Source: Opisthorchis felineus (lineage: Eukaryota; Platyhelminthes; Trematoda; Opisthorchiida; Opisthorchiidae). Taken from it: a DNA stretch of 64,000 nt. The translations under genes were made by a program, and so were the position numbers. Each line of letters starts with the position of its first letter. The first letter of the stretch is position 1. Under the pieces are notes generated by a model, which saw only the letters and a list, made by a program, of their open reading frames with translations, searched no databases and was not told where the DNA came from. Shown piece by piece: positions 1 to 10,766 of this stretch. The DNA lies in the NCBI GenBank assembly GCA_004794785.1, contig SJOL01002271.1:7583-71582 (forward strand), in the 5' to 3' direction.

Positions 1-308
1 AGGAGCTTAGTTTACGATAAGATTTATTTGCCTGCTTTTTCAACTCATTTTAAGATTTAAATGTTATCGACTCAAATTTGGCTTAAGATATCAGCCTGTT
101 TGACCACAACTATCCATTCTATCGTGTAAAGTAAATCAGTCTTATAGCATGTTTTCATTGGAATATCGGGTTTAGTTCCCCCATCCCCCTAGTCACTGTT
201 TTCGTACTTTCTTAGGCCAGGTTAACTGGATAGCTGACAGTGGATGTCAGTTCAAATCCGACTGTTACTGACCTTGACTGCAAGTTCACAAAGAACATTT
301 TTTTCTAG

Positions 309-425
309 CAGCGCCAGATTTTCCAGGTTTCACAGCTTCTATAGAGTAATGGACAAAATAGCGTTAAGTGAAACGGGGTGGAAAAACAGGAAGGGTGTCC
401 GAGATAACTACTCGCATTTCCACAG
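309..425 (+). CDS. Candidate internal exon, unknown protein
   Basis: The open stretch follows a strong acceptor (poly-T then CTAG at 301-308) and ends at CACAG before a GTGCAC donor, which is only fair. Only one of the three frames is open. It starts with one base completing a codon, reads about 38 codons rich in Arg, Phe, His and Ser (it contains RFHSFYRVMDKIALSETGW), and ends two bases into a codon. No family was recognised. The next candidate exon (556) has an incompatible phase, so the two are not directly joined. It could be a chance open stretch. Confidence 0.2.
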
Positions 426-555
426 GTGCACCCAGTCTTTTTAGATGTGTTTGACTGACTTGAATCCCCTCACCCCAGCAACGTATAGCGAACTAGCTAT
501 TTTCGCGGCATGCGAAGTTTGGCTAAAAACTGTCATTTGCCACTTGCAAATGTAG

Positions 556-722
556 GTGCTGTATCACTAAAAGAACAAACGTGCAAGCAATGCACTTTGA
601 GTTTTTTTCGACCCCCAACCAAGTTACTTAACCATGTAGTTGAAAAACGGCGCAAGGATACTGTGCCATCGAGCGATATTTTGGTAACACATTCGTCTCA
701 TTTAACTTTAAAACCTCCATGA
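556..722 (+). CDS. Candidate exon with a partial C2H2 zinc-finger-like motif
   Basis: The frame is open from an acceptor at 554-555 (after a pyrimidine-leaning stretch ending AAATGTAG) to a TGA at 720-722. The peptide includes TCKQCTLSFFRPPTKLLNHV. This has the C-X2-C, Phe, Leu, His order of a C2H2 finger, but the second His is missing and the first C-to-H spacing is slightly long. A weak donor (TTTTG/GTAACA) at 683 would make it an internal exon instead. The zinc-finger resemblance is inference from a single motif and could be chance. Confidence 0.18.
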
Positions 723-1041
723 AGCAATTAGTTAAACTTTGATGACAGTATGATTTCCCAAGTCCTACCTCAGTTTAGCCACTTGCACAGCTCTGTGGAC
801 ACAGACGTGACTTAATGTGTTAGTTTTGTCCAGTCAAGTCGATTCAAGGGTAGCTTTATACAACCGAGAGTAAATTTTCAGGACACAAAATTACAGCGGT
901 CATATGATCGTGCACAAAAAACTTAAACAAACAGACAGACATAAATGCGTCAGGACCAAGAAACGTCAACAACAGACGAATCACAGCAGGTCCTGTCAAC
1001 GAGATATTTGTCTCTGTGATGGAAAACAGAATTAGAACACG

Positions 1042-1306
1042 TTATGGCAAGGATTTACAACAGTCTGAATTTGGAACTTGCAAAAATTGCACCAAATAAA
1101 GTGGAATGAAGTGTATGTTGGCTGTGCATAAAAACTGAGCAAGTACCATAGCGTCAGCTGACCATAAAATCAACAACAGTGGTCCTTGAAATTCAGTGTA
1201 TCTCGTAGTGTGTCTCAATGGCCTTGGAACAAGACGGAATTCCTTGCCAATGAGTTTGGAGAATACAGTAGGCGCGGACTGAACTTCAGAGCAGTCCAGT
1301 CTCACG
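1042..1306 (-). CDS. Candidate exon, unknown protein
   Basis: An 88-codon frame on the minus strand opens after a CAG acceptor (RC of 1307-1309) and runs to a TAA at 1042. It contains SKLIGKEFRLVPRPLRHTTR followed by a hydrophobic run (PLLLILWSADAMVLAQFL) that could be a membrane segment. No family was recognised and no poly(A) signal was found close to the stop. It is supported only by open length and composition. Confidence 0.18.
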
Positions 1307-2477
1307 CTGATTAGCGACCACCAGCTGGGAATGATTTAAGTTGTGTGAACCGATGGACTGTGTCGTTCAGCTATCTTATCGTCCTATCTGTTTTACGCAG
1401 GTGTAACAGTTGAGCGTCCCATCACTTGAATGCATGTAACACTGGCCTAATAGGCAATCCGTATTGCCAAGTGGTCAAGTCCAGAACCTCATTGCGGTGG
1501 TAGTTCGAACGAGGGTGATTCAGACCTAAGGGAGAAGGGTGTGTTGTCAATGTGGTGACTGTGCGAATAAGCTCGACCTGATTTACCGTTTCCGGGGAGC
1601 TGAGCACAGGGTATGTTGCAAACTATCGACGACTGTGGGGCTACTTTGACCTAGGACAGACATTGATTATCACTTGATGGCTTTAGGTACCGAGGGGGGG
1701 GGCTTTCTTCCACTCGTTTTCCATCTATAATTGAAACACTGTTTGTACTGTTTGATAACCCGACTTGTGTGCTTTGAGAAAACCACATTGGCGAATGAAG
1801 CTTAAAGAAATACGCCAGTAAACAAGTAACTCAAGTGGCCTGAAGTTTGAGATAGACGTAATAACTCTGCTATTTCCAAATTGGGTACTACTAGATACTT
1901 TATTTCAAAAGATCATCTGTGAAAGCGCTAATGGTATTTTTTGCAGCTTTCTACAAACTGGCTTTGTGCGATTATCCCGGAAAGGGTCTAAACTCAAGAA
2001 GGCCGAAAATCTCCGTTCTTTTTAGTGGTCTTCGCTGGAGGACTACTGCACCTTAGTATTTGGTGTTTCGTTATATAAACGGGCATTTATTTTCTGCGCA
2101 AAACCAAAGGACATTTTTAAAATACAGAACTCGAAAGAAATTGACCTTCATACAACGACCACTTGTATGGTTAGATGTGATGATTCATTTTTCCATAAAC
2201 AAACTTAATTAACCCTTTTTCATGAAAGTTTTCAAGAAAGTGAATGTCGAAGGGTGCGCAAGAATAGTCAACTTTAGCACGTTACACACCAAGACATTCT
2301 GGTAAAAATGCTAAGCTAAAAAAACGTGACCTAGGTAGTTTCCAACGCAAAATACCGAATGTTTTTGCGTGGAAAGTGAAAAATCTAAGCTAGAACAAAG
2401 CAGACGCCTGTTGTTCAGTTACGCGGTTTTCGTACATCTTGAGCGTGAGTTAGCCAGCAGATTTGGCCTGACAAACC

Positions 2478-2690
2478 TCATTCACTGTAAACACTAGCAG
2501 TCTCGTAGATTCCTGTGGCTGGTTTTTGTCTGCTTGAAGCCCATGTTGGTGACACTAATTCATTGGGCGTGACACTTCGCACGCCATTCATTGAGTGAAC
2601 ATTCGTTGTCCGTGCGTCTACGATTACAGGGGACCGGATGCCGTAGGATACAAGAAAATCCGTTTTTGACCACCGACGGTGAGAAACCAC
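2478..2690 (-). CDS. Low-confidence candidate exon
   Basis: A 70-codon minus-strand frame ends in TGA. Its composition is unbiased and protein-like (for example VIVDARTTNVHSMNGVRSVT), but the upstream acceptor is weak and a second frame is also open across part of it. No homology was recognised. It is listed because nothing else explains the stretch. Confidence 0.12.
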   Translation of the reverse strand: MVSHRRWSKTDFLVSYGIRSPVIVDARTTNVHSMNGVRSVTPNELVSPTWASSRQKPATGIYETASVYSE

Positions 2691-2876
2691 AGATTTATCT
2701 TAGGAGGTTCCTCTTTCTTCTTACGACAAATAACATCCCCCGGGACAAATAGAAAAGTACTGCTTAATTGCAGTTAAACCCGGGGGTTATAAACCGATCT
2801 GGGTAGGTGTAGTTTGCACTGGACTGGAAAATTTTGACGTCCGTATAACTTCATGTTACTTGACCTAAATTTCTGT

Positions 2877-3063
2877 TCACACTGAATGACACGAAGACGT
2901 TTGATGGTCTTCAAAATCCACGTGGTTAGCTTCATTCTGTAAAAATTCTGTGTGAAAATGTGCTAATGAACAATCGGTGCAAGTGCGAAAGCATAGCTGA
3001 CCGATTTTGATGGCCAAGATGAATACCCAGGTTTTTAAGTCCTCTTTTACGCCATCCAGTACA
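2877..3063 (-). CDS. Candidate 3'-terminal exon, unknown protein
   Basis: On the minus strand a very pyrimidine-rich tract (RC of about 3066-3090) ends in CGGAG, a good acceptor. It is followed by 62 open codons to a TGA at 2877. The peptide begins VLDGVKEDLKTWVFILAIKI and contains several Cys and His (CFRTCTDC, then HFHTEFLQNEANHVDFEDH). There is no close AATAAA after the stop, so it might instead be an internal exon or a chance frame. No family was recognised. Confidence 0.22.
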
Positions 3064-3129
3064 CTCCGGAAGGGAAACAAAAAAAGTGTTTGGGTCCACC
3101 CAATTACGGTGGAGGAGTTACTCAAGCCT

Positions 3130-3151
3130 ACATTCATTCATTCATTCATTC
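3130..3151. repeat. (CATT)n microsatellite
   Basis: Five to six perfect CATT/ATTC units, with further imperfect units just downstream (CATTCATT at 3160-3167). Confidence 0.9.
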
Positions 3152-3647
3152 AAGCTAACATTCATTGTTTACTAAGTCCGTGAGTTTGCAACTCGCAGTT
3201 TTGTGAAACCTTCCTTTCAGTCAGGCAGTCCAAGGGATGATGGCTTATCAAACAGGTTTGCGGTATAGGTAGCATCACCCGCTAGATATACGAAGTATTT
3301 GGGGCTACTCCCAATAGAAAATAAACCTTCGTGAAAGTGGTATTAGAGAAGTGCGGTCAAAATCGACCGCATTAGGCGACAGTAAATTCGCAAGTTTTTC
3401 TGGCGTTATTCTGCAAATATGTTCATCAGCCTAAATATACTCTTAAATTTTATAAACTCAATGCTGTTGACAGATAAATGTCTCTCTAACAGACCCGGAA
3501 GAATAAAGAATGAAGTGTTTATAGTAAAACGGTGCTGATTACTTGGATAATGACAGTGAGGAGTTCATACATGAACAAGGCCTTCCAGGATCGAATTGCA
3601 TCTAACATTGTTGGGAGTTTCATGTGGTTCAGTCGCGTCCACCTGTA

Positions 3648-3691
3648 TGGTATCATCGTCATTATCATCATCACCATCATCATCATCATTG
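3648..3691. repeat. (ATC/TCA)n trinucleotide microsatellite
   Basis: An interrupted run of ATC/TCA units. It produces the artificial Ile-rich (+) and Met-rich (-) open frames across 3519-3758, which are not genes. Confidence 0.9.
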
Positions 3692-3864
3692 ACAGCATGA
3701 CATCAGTGTTCAACACCGATGTTTCGCTGCCGTAAATGTTGTCGGCGCCATGTGACAAGCAGATGCTGCAAGCAAAACCGATGCAAGACGAACGGTGTCA
3801 TCAGTCCTAAGTGGTGGGCCTACAAAAGGAGAGTTAATAATGGGGTGGGGAGATGGGGAAGAAG

Positions 3865-4030
3865 AATCGTTCGGCTGTAACACTCTTTCGGTGTCCAACT
3901 GCCATGCCACCCGAAGGAAGCACGAGGGCTGGGATACTGCCAGGTTGCCCAAGCCTGGACAGCGGAAGTCGAGGGGCAGAGGTCGGATCTGAACCACGGA
4001 CCTTCCGGTCACGCTCTAACCACTGATTAT
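3865..4030 (-). mobile_element. S1 tRNA-derived SINE-like copy
   Basis: On the minus strand the copy starts with a tRNA-like head: an A-box-like CAGTGGTTAGAGC and a B-box-like GTGGTTCAGATCC. A conserved body follows (CTTGGGCAACCTGGCAGTAT) and then a tail resembling GTGTTACAGCCGAACGATT. It aligns by eye with copies at 12737-12916 (-) and 35066-35255 (+). The tRNA origin follows from the paired internal promoter boxes; no cloverleaf is preserved. Its head lies 15 bases from the S2 copy at 4046. Confidence 0.7.
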
Positions 4031-4045
4031 TTGAAAGAGAAAGAA

Positions 4046-4510
4046 GGGAGGCGTCAGTAGTAGGCTGTTTTCACTTACCCGCCCTGCTGTATGCAGCGAG
4101 TAGGGCGACCCGACTGATGGCACCACGCGACGGCCGATGTGAGTTTATTTATATATGTGCAGTTCATGGTTGTACATGGGCTGGGATGCTGCCAGCGCTC
4201 CCACACCTAGACAGGAGGACGATTAGGGTCCTCAACCAAAGCATTTGGCTCAAGAGCCTAACCGCAAGGCAGCGATGTTTGGCGGGAAATGCAAATGCAT
4301 TACCATTTCTACGGAACAAGTTGCCACATGTTCCAACCCCCAATCTGGAGGACCAGGAGACTGTGTTCTTCAGACCTCTAACCATTGACCAACCTGGTAT
4401 GAGAGACTCTGTGAGTGTCGCTGGGACACCCCCAGTATAACTCAATGGGTCGCTGAGATGCGCAAACCGTCACACCACGGTAAGGTCCAGTCTCTTCGTG
4501 ACGGACCTCT
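4046..4510 (-). mobile_element. S2 tRNA-derived SINE-like copy (long)
   Basis: Minus-strand copy of a second family. From its 5' side (4510) it has a leader with GACGGTTTGCGCATCTCAG. A tRNA-like core follows, with A-box-like TTGGTCAATGGTTAGAGG and B-box-like GGGGTTGGAACATG. A body contains GGCTCTTGAGCCAAATGCTT, and the tail contains GTGGTGCCATCAGTCGGGTC. Related copies are at 24527-24845 (-) and 47690-47985 (+). Open frames of 93-120 codons here are side effects of the repeat. Confidence 0.65.
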
Positions 4511-5220
4511 ATGGTAAGCATTAATCGAAAGCTTAAACACTGCCAAACTGAAAAGAAGACCCGCGTTGGGCAGACGAAATTCCTCGTTTGCTCATATGAG
4601 ATAAACCAGTGAAAAAAACACCACAGAAGTTTCCCATCAATTTCCCATGAAATGAACTTTCTACTTCCACGCCGTCTGGAATTCATAGGAACACGCGTAG
4701 CTGGGTAAATAATCCATTTTCGATAGTTGTATACGCACATACATATGTTTTATATGTCTGCATGCTTATCTAAGTCTTCGTTGAAAAACCGAAAGTTGGA
4801 CATTGGTGTGAGTTCGATTGTCGCAAAAATTTCGAAGAGTGGGCAGCTTTCAGAATCAGTTAATAAGTTAGCAATGGTTTTGTTTTACTTAGAGTTCACT
4901 TGAGTAATGTCTTCGTTTTAATTCTAGAACTGCTCAAGCTGCATTTTATGGTGCCTATTACTTTGACGGACTATAGTTAAGGGGATAAGAACCGTGTTTC
5001 ACTGATGATTGGTCTGCGAGAAACAGGTCCTAATAGTTTTCGAAAGACCCTTACGTCCAAACTAAATTGGCTTTAGCGGGGGGCTGAACCCCAATTGAAT
5101 ATTTCGTTTATCTATTCTTCAACTGAATGTACTGCACAAAGGGCGCCTCATGTTTCAGTTGGTGCGATAGTCGAGGCATCTCAGTGTCTTTTCTTGACGG
5201 CTGCTGAAAAGTGTTTCTAC

Positions 5221-5256
5221 GTGACGACCCCCAAGAAGGGCAAAACCCGTCATGGG
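5221..5256 (+). ncRNA. Decayed hammerhead ribozyme (R1)
   Basis: GTGACGA stands in place of CTGANGA, a CCCC/GGG stem II remains, then AAAA in place of GAAA, and CCCGTC before the expected cleavage point. First core C and G12 are lost, so activity is not expected. Confidence 0.5.
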
Positions 5257-5494
5257 CAGTCGAATTGTTCTCAACAACACTCTGAGTCAGGAGAATATGC
5301 CGTAATATCTCGATATCGTCCCAACTGAAACAAGAGATGGCCTTTATGCAGCACATTCGGCTGAACAATATCATAAAAGGGATATTCACCTGGGATTCAG
5401 TCTAGTCTTCCTCTAATATAACCAACCTGGTTTGCAAATGAGTGCATATCGGAAACTACGTACACTATGAAATCAAGTAAAAACTCGGGGATCG

Positions 5495-5538
5495 CACCTA
5501 ACTGATGAGCCCCAAAGAGGGCGAAATAGTTCATGGGC
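5495..5538 (+). ncRNA. Hammerhead ribozyme, partly decayed (R1)
   Basis: CTGATGA (5502-5508), stem II GCCC/GGGC with a six-base loop CAAAGA, and GAAA (5523-5526) are all intact. Stem III is changed from the family ACCGGT to ATAGTT, and stem I is weakened. The catalytic core is preserved but stem III is doubtful. Confidence 0.65.
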
Positions 5539-6606
5539 TATCCAGGAGTTTTCAGCAACCTTACTAGTAGTAATGTGTTCCGGCAGGAAAAAGTCTTTAT
5601 AACGGCCCTCCCAAAACCTCGTGCTAGAACGCTCCAAAGCATCCCAGTCTCTCTTTTTGGATAATGTCCGAAACTTTTCAGGGAAATCACATGTTTTTCT
5701 AGACGTACATAAAGCCCAATAGCACAGTTCGCTTAGTTAATATATCACCGAAAATCCCAATGGAATTTTCCGTGCATTGTAAGAAATCAACTGAAAACCT
5801 ATGTGACATTTTCTTGGGTCAATAATTAACCCTCATTTTACGAACTAAATCTATTTATTTTTATTACTTGGTTGCCTAATTGTTTTCTTTGCTCAAAGCT
5901 AACCGCCGATTTCTCCGGCCCAATTGAATTGAGTATCATTTGCCCTATTAAAACAGATGCTCACCGAGAGCCTACAAATGACCTTGAGCAAATGCTACTC
6001 TATACCAAACTCACGTCCCAGACATTTGATTGATCACCCCGTTTCTGGTAGCGCACTGACTACTGATCGCCCATCCACCAGGTCAGATGGAAGATGTGTG
6101 AAGCCAACATGGTGTTGTTGAATCCTTTCCAACTTCGGTTCATTTGTGCCTGACTAAACGCAATAGTCTCAACTGCCATCAATCATTTGATGGAACTTAA
6201 ACGCAATCGGGCAATTATTTTAAGGCGGACGACAAAACTGATGGAGAAAGTTAGGTAGAACGTGCAAGGTATTGTCCTCAGACAATCCAAGAGAGTCATT
6301 AAAATCATGGAACTGTTTTTGGAAAGAGAGAATAACCTTTATGTGGTTCAAGACAAGCCGCCGTTTAGCTGAACTAGCTTGGCTGTTACGTTTGGATTAG
6401 TGCGCCGGAACTACAAAGCAGGGACGTAGCATGTTTGCTTCACCAAGAGCACCAGATAGAAAAACCTGTTGGCGCGGGTGACCGAACATAGGCGATGGAG
6501 GAGTGATATCGTGATGGGTCTAAATAAGATCCTCTACCTCCTTCTGGTAGTTCATACACCTGTTGTCTTAGAAGTAATGACGTAAAAGTATGTCTCCCTT
6601 TTTTAG

Positions 6607-6717
6607 TGATCGGTTATCTTGAAGGAATATTCAATTTATCTGGGTATCAAATTGCAGTATCTATTCGCAGCCGGCATAACACAGGCATCTCTACGAGCGA
6701 ACACTTCCACTTGGCAG
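6607..6717 (+). CDS. Candidate internal exon, unknown protein
   Basis: The acceptor is excellent (CTCCCTTTTTTAG at 6606) and the donor is near consensus (GGCAG/GTGAGT at 6718). Between them one frame is open, starting two bases before a codon and ending one base into a codon (phase 1 to 1). It encodes IGYLEGIFNLSGYQIAVSIR and then a His/Ser-rich end. No family was recognised. The phase matches 17468-17551 and the first acceptor of 36057, so these could belong to one long plus-strand gene; that linkage is speculative. Confidence 0.35.
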
Positions 6718-7694
6718 GTGAGTTTCTACCCCAAATACTGTACTGTCGGGACATTTTTGTACGATAGCAAACCCCCCACCATAGAGGGGAAACTGGGTAA
6801 TCAGCATTGGTCGAATAACACGCAAAATTAACGATATGAAAGTTGTCTTATCTAACGAGATTTATCTAAAAAGTGCGCTGGTAATCAAATTCTAACTGAA
6901 GTTTGATTCTGAGTAACCAAGCGATGTCAAGGAGTAAAAGTCCCAAAGCAAATTTATGACCAACAACAGTGCGGTATCAGTAAATTCAAACAAGCATCTT
7001 CAGTTCAACCTCATTGTGGGTTTTCAATAAATCGGGTCAGTTTGAGCACAATCAACGACAAAATCCCTAAGAAAAGGATTTGAGTGTGTTCACAAATTGT
7101 TGAGTATGTTGGTTAGACATGGTCACGTGGAATGCCATGTGGATGGAGCAGGGAAACGTCATTCTGAGTTTCGGGAATGGGTACTTAGCAAAAGAAGCCA
7201 TAAGAAAGCCCATTTATTCACAAAACGTGGTGTTCTTGATAACATCTGTGCTCGTTAGAGCGGTTTTTCAGCCTCACATTCAGACTTAAGGTGGTCTCTT
7301 TCTGATTTTCTGGGGTCACTCTAAAGGCACTTGTTGTATGACACTTCAATCGACTGGAAAAGTGCTCATGAATTTCACGGGCTGCGCTTCAAATTCATAT
7401 TAAAGTGATCTGTTTTCTACTCATCTCCCTTTTTTCTACCATAAACAGACACGATTAGCGCTGTTAGTCAACTCTACCACCGATACCCTATAGCCACTTG
7501 GCAACAGCACATTCCATTTCTTATGACAAAAGCTCAGCTCTGGTTTGGACACTTGTTGTTTAAGCGTTTGACATCTGTCTTAGACTGCACAGTTCAACCA
7601 AGGAGTGTGTTACTGAACCGGAGTGTCTGCTGGGCCAGGAAAGCAACTAGCTTTTGGACTGTTGTCCTATTCTATCCTATTCAAAATGAAACAG

Positions 7695-7791
7695 TCCTGT
7701 GCAATCATATTGGAAACTGCTGTTCTGTCGTGCTGTCATTATAGTCCGACAATCAAGCCGAACGGGACATTCGGTTTCGCTAAACCACAAG
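7695..7791 (+). CDS. Candidate internal exon, frame ambiguous
   Basis: The exon is bounded by a pyrimidine-rich stretch ending AACAG (7694) and a strong donor CACAAG/GTGAGT (7792). Two frames are open: phase 0 to 1 (containing SPTIKPNGTFGFAKPQ) and phase 2 to 0 (containing YWKLLFCRAVIIVRQSSR). Only the second could not follow 6607-6717 directly without another exon, and neither matches exactly. The splice sites are good; the coding content is unproven. Confidence 0.28.
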
Positions 7792-8371
7792 GTGAGTACT
7801 CTTATGCTGGCCGTGTTTATCCAGCCAACCACATGTTTTGACACAACAATGAACACTAGTGTCAAACCGCGTTCATCATCTTGTGTGAAGCGTTCCACCA
7901 GAAAGATGCGGATGATGGGAAAGATTTTTGGACACCATCCCAGCTTAGCACTTATCCTGTCCCAACAACATTGACCGGAAGGGACGTGGAGCAGCTCTTC
8001 TGTTGTACAAAGAAGCGACAATAAATTTATATAAAAAACACGGTTGAAATTAATTCAACTCCTTGAACAATGGTCCAGCAATGGGTTGTGCAACACGACT
8101 GACCACGTGTCACGACGTCCCAGTCAGGTAGCCCAGGAATGCTGGACAGTTCTGGATTACTTGTAGTTGGTTACGGGATTTGTAAAATTTGCATTCACAT
8201 CACTCCAGCAAGTTTCAAGCGTCCGTGGCGCCACCTGATTGGGAAGTCCTGATAGGCGGGTCAGTAAATCGACACAACCAGGACAATCATTGGGTCATAT
8301 TTCGAAGAGTTGGACAACACTAATCACGTCACTTAAGCATGAACACGTTCGCCTGTTCAGAGGTGCGTGCA

Positions 8372-8446
8372 GTGTGCGTGAGTGGAGCAGTGGTAACATG
8401 CCCGCCTAGCATGTTAGATGTCCGGAGTTCAAGTCACTGTATGGCC
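8372..8446 (+). pseudogene. tRNA-Gly(GCC)-like sequence, probable SINE head or tRNA pseudogene
   Basis: The D-arm resembles GAGTGGAGCAGTGGTAACATG. A perfect 5-bp anticodon stem CATGC/GCATG closes a 7-base loop CCGCCTA whose middle triplet is GCC, and a B-box-like GGAGTTCAAGTC follows. The T-stem and acceptor stem do not pair, so it is not a functional tRNA. It sits at the junction of two diverged, similarly ordered segments (8151-8396 and 8580-8700). Confidence 0.45.
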
Positions 8447-10261
8447 AAGAAAATGCACTCTTGATGAGGCTTACTAAGAGCGACACTCAAGTCCAGTGCT
8501 CCCTCTGGGGTCAACTGAACAGAATACTTGCGTCAGGAAAGGCACAGGGATGCTCAAACCAGAGTGCTGTGGACGTAAGTTCTGGATTAGTTGCACTTGC
8601 GTTTGGTACACCAAGTGCACCTCTCAAGCCTAAACACATCCGCCTGCTCAGATATGATAACCCATGTGTCCAGTACGCTCTCAGTGGAGAAGAGGCAAAA
8701 CAGTTGCGTCGCATGTCACTTGTCCTGCGTTCCAATATCGGTACGGCCCAACAATGCACTGCTCATGAGTTCTAATGAGGACAAAATTCGAGCCCAGTGC
8801 TTCTCCTCTTTGATATGAACTCGCCAGAATAATTGCTGTAGGTCTGAGTGAGGACCGTTCAAAACTAGAGTGCTGTGAATGAAACTCCAGCAAATCCCAC
8901 AACCATCGACAACGTATCCAGTCATGTGAAGGTTGTTTCCGACAAAAGCACGATAAAGTACACATTCATCCAACTACTCAACTGTACCTTGAAATTTGAT
9001 GAGCTACTCGTGTAGCTGAAGACCCATTTTTGCCTAACCGTATCGCCCTACTTGGACGGCAGGATTAAGACTGAACAAAGATATAAATGCCCCTTGACAT
9101 TGTTAAGAACTTCTCATAGTACAGTCGTATCCGACTGAGTTGTTCCACTGAAACTGAAGACCCACTTTCTTTTCAAAAAGGTCATTCAGTCAGAAACAAC
9201 CAACTTATTTCTCTTCTATTGTATTACATAGGAGATGGTGAACATGGCCCGAAAGAAAGAAGAGAAGGAACAAAGGAACACAAACCCACTGTCCTCTGTC
9301 ATATATTGAGTGGAATAGCAACTCATTGGTAGAATTTACCCTTGTAAGATCTTATTTGGAAGAAAATTTGAAATGTGACAAAGCGTTCACTCTGACAAGG
9401 ATAAGATTGGTGAGTTTTCTCTAGTCTCCAAAACTTGAGGTATTTTAAAAATGAACTGAAATCTTGTTTCGCTTTCAGAAATCGCTGAGGACAGGATGGT
9501 CTAGCTAATAGAATCCTACCACCAGCTTTGAAAATTACTTTATGCCTTTGATTAGTCGGCTTCCACCCGTTGAAATGTATCACATTGATGGGTACCTTCC
9601 GATGGAAGCAATTCCAGAGAGAGATCTAGGGCTACTTGTGATACCGGATATGAAATCATGGAAACACTATTGACTAAAAGCTTCCAGACTGACGTGGTAG
9701 GTCAGAGGATCTTTCATCCAACCAAATCCAGAGTTATTTTGCATCCGACGACTGGTAAACTATGGTCAACCTGCGGTTTTATCACATCCCAACAGCGAAG
9801 CAGTCCCAGACAGAGAATGACCTCCGAATGGCCGACCCAGAAGTAATGAAAACTAAAGAACATTACTCCCTGTCTTCTGTAGCTGACTGACTAAAGCGGC
9901 AGTGCGATGCTACGTTTGTTTTTCAGATTTTACGGTAGTAAACGGATCCAGGGAACTCATGTTGATCCACGGAAGCTGGGTCCTGTAAAATAATATCAAA
10001 TCGTTGAATCAATTAAGAATAATGCAGATAACTTTTCTTGTTAGCCAACCCTTTCGTTGCATCTTGGAGGGTTTTTCCTGATTCATCTGAATGCCTTTTA
10101 ACACGCACCCCGTTTCACTTTCTTTCTTAAACTCAAGCTTTAGAATTACTCTGCGATGAAGATGCTTCAGCAGCAGCTTCTTCTCAGATAATCCTGTAAC
10201 TTGCTAGCCGTCCACGTACGAACTTCTGTCCGCTTAAACATACCTTTTTAGCAAAACTATC

Positions 10262-10334
10262 CGCCCGAACAGGGGCTCGAACCCTGGACCCTCAGATTAA
10301 AAGTCTGATGCTCTACCGACTGAGCTATCCGGGC
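10262..10334 (-). tRNA. tRNA-Lys (anticodon UUU)
   Basis: Complete cloverleaf on the minus strand. The acceptor arm is GCCCGGA/TTCGGGC (one G-U), and the A box is TAGCTCAGTCGG. The anticodon stem TCAGA/TCTGA closes CTTTTAA with anticodon TTT, and the B box is GGTTCGAGCCC. Discriminator G is included. A short T run follows within 10 bases (RC of about 10250-10256), as expected for a polymerase III terminator. It is identical by eye to the copy at 21181. It decodes AAA lysine codons. Confidence 0.97.
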
Positions 10335-10529
10335 TACGAAGAAATTGCGTTGTGCACACTCAGAACGTCAACGTCTGCTACGCTACAATCTTCATAGTAC
10401 TGATAAGTGCACCACGCATATCGCATTATCAGTAGAGTTCATGCACCACACAATCAATGCTGGACCCATATAGAACAATCACAAATATAGTATAAATGTT
10501 TTGCGTGCACACAGCTGTCGTTTACTAAC

Positions 10530-10766
10530 CTTGTGCACTTGGCCTTTTTCGCATTTTGAGCGTTCCAACGTGACAAATATTTAAATACCTGCTTGAAGTC
10601 TGTTTCAAAAGAACAAATCTGGATATCAGCGGACCAAATGCTAAAGAACAGTAAAGTGTTTTTTGGTTTACCAGTAAGCTGCCTCTGGCTCAGAACCGAC
10701 CACCCTTTGGTCTTTGCTAACGGAGGAGGGCTACCATAGATAACAGGAGAGTGAAGAACCGATTGT
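10530..10766 (-). CDS. Candidate exon, pairs with 11332-11493
   Basis: Minus-strand exon with acceptor GGTTTCAG (10768-10767) and donor CACAAG/GTTAGT (10529). A second possible acceptor 17 bases upstream (after TTCCTTCAG) would start it at 10783. Starting at 10766 it needs two bases from the previous exon, which is exactly what 11332 leaves, so the reading frame stays open across the predicted 565-nt intron. The peptide includes SVLHSPVIYGSPPPLAKTKG and ends with a Lys-rich segment. No family was recognised. Confidence 0.3.

Larger units (their letters stand above)
5061..5580 (+). mobile_element. R1 hammerhead repeat, compound copy
   Basis: The left part (5061-5205) is body sequence in the reverse orientation. 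From 5221 the plus strand carries hammerhead relic, body, then a second hammerhead, followed by the family's 3' signature TTTTCAGCAACCTTACTAG. The two predicted cleavage sites (after 5251 and after 5532) delimit a 281-nt monomer. This resembles tandem hammerhead-flanked retrozyme copies, preceded by an inverted partial copy. Confidence 0.75.

Noticed and set aside
3519..3758. Met-rich and Ile-rich frames on opposite strands
   Set aside because: They are translations of a trinucleotide microsatellite.
4117..4740. Three overlapping 93-120 codon frames
   Set aside because: They lie mostly in the S2 repeat and are open on both strands.
9323..9600. Minus-strand frame with VIHFNGWKP, resembling the end of an LTR-retrotransposon integrase
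   Set aside because: Only one short motif matches and no upstream pol sequence could be recognised.
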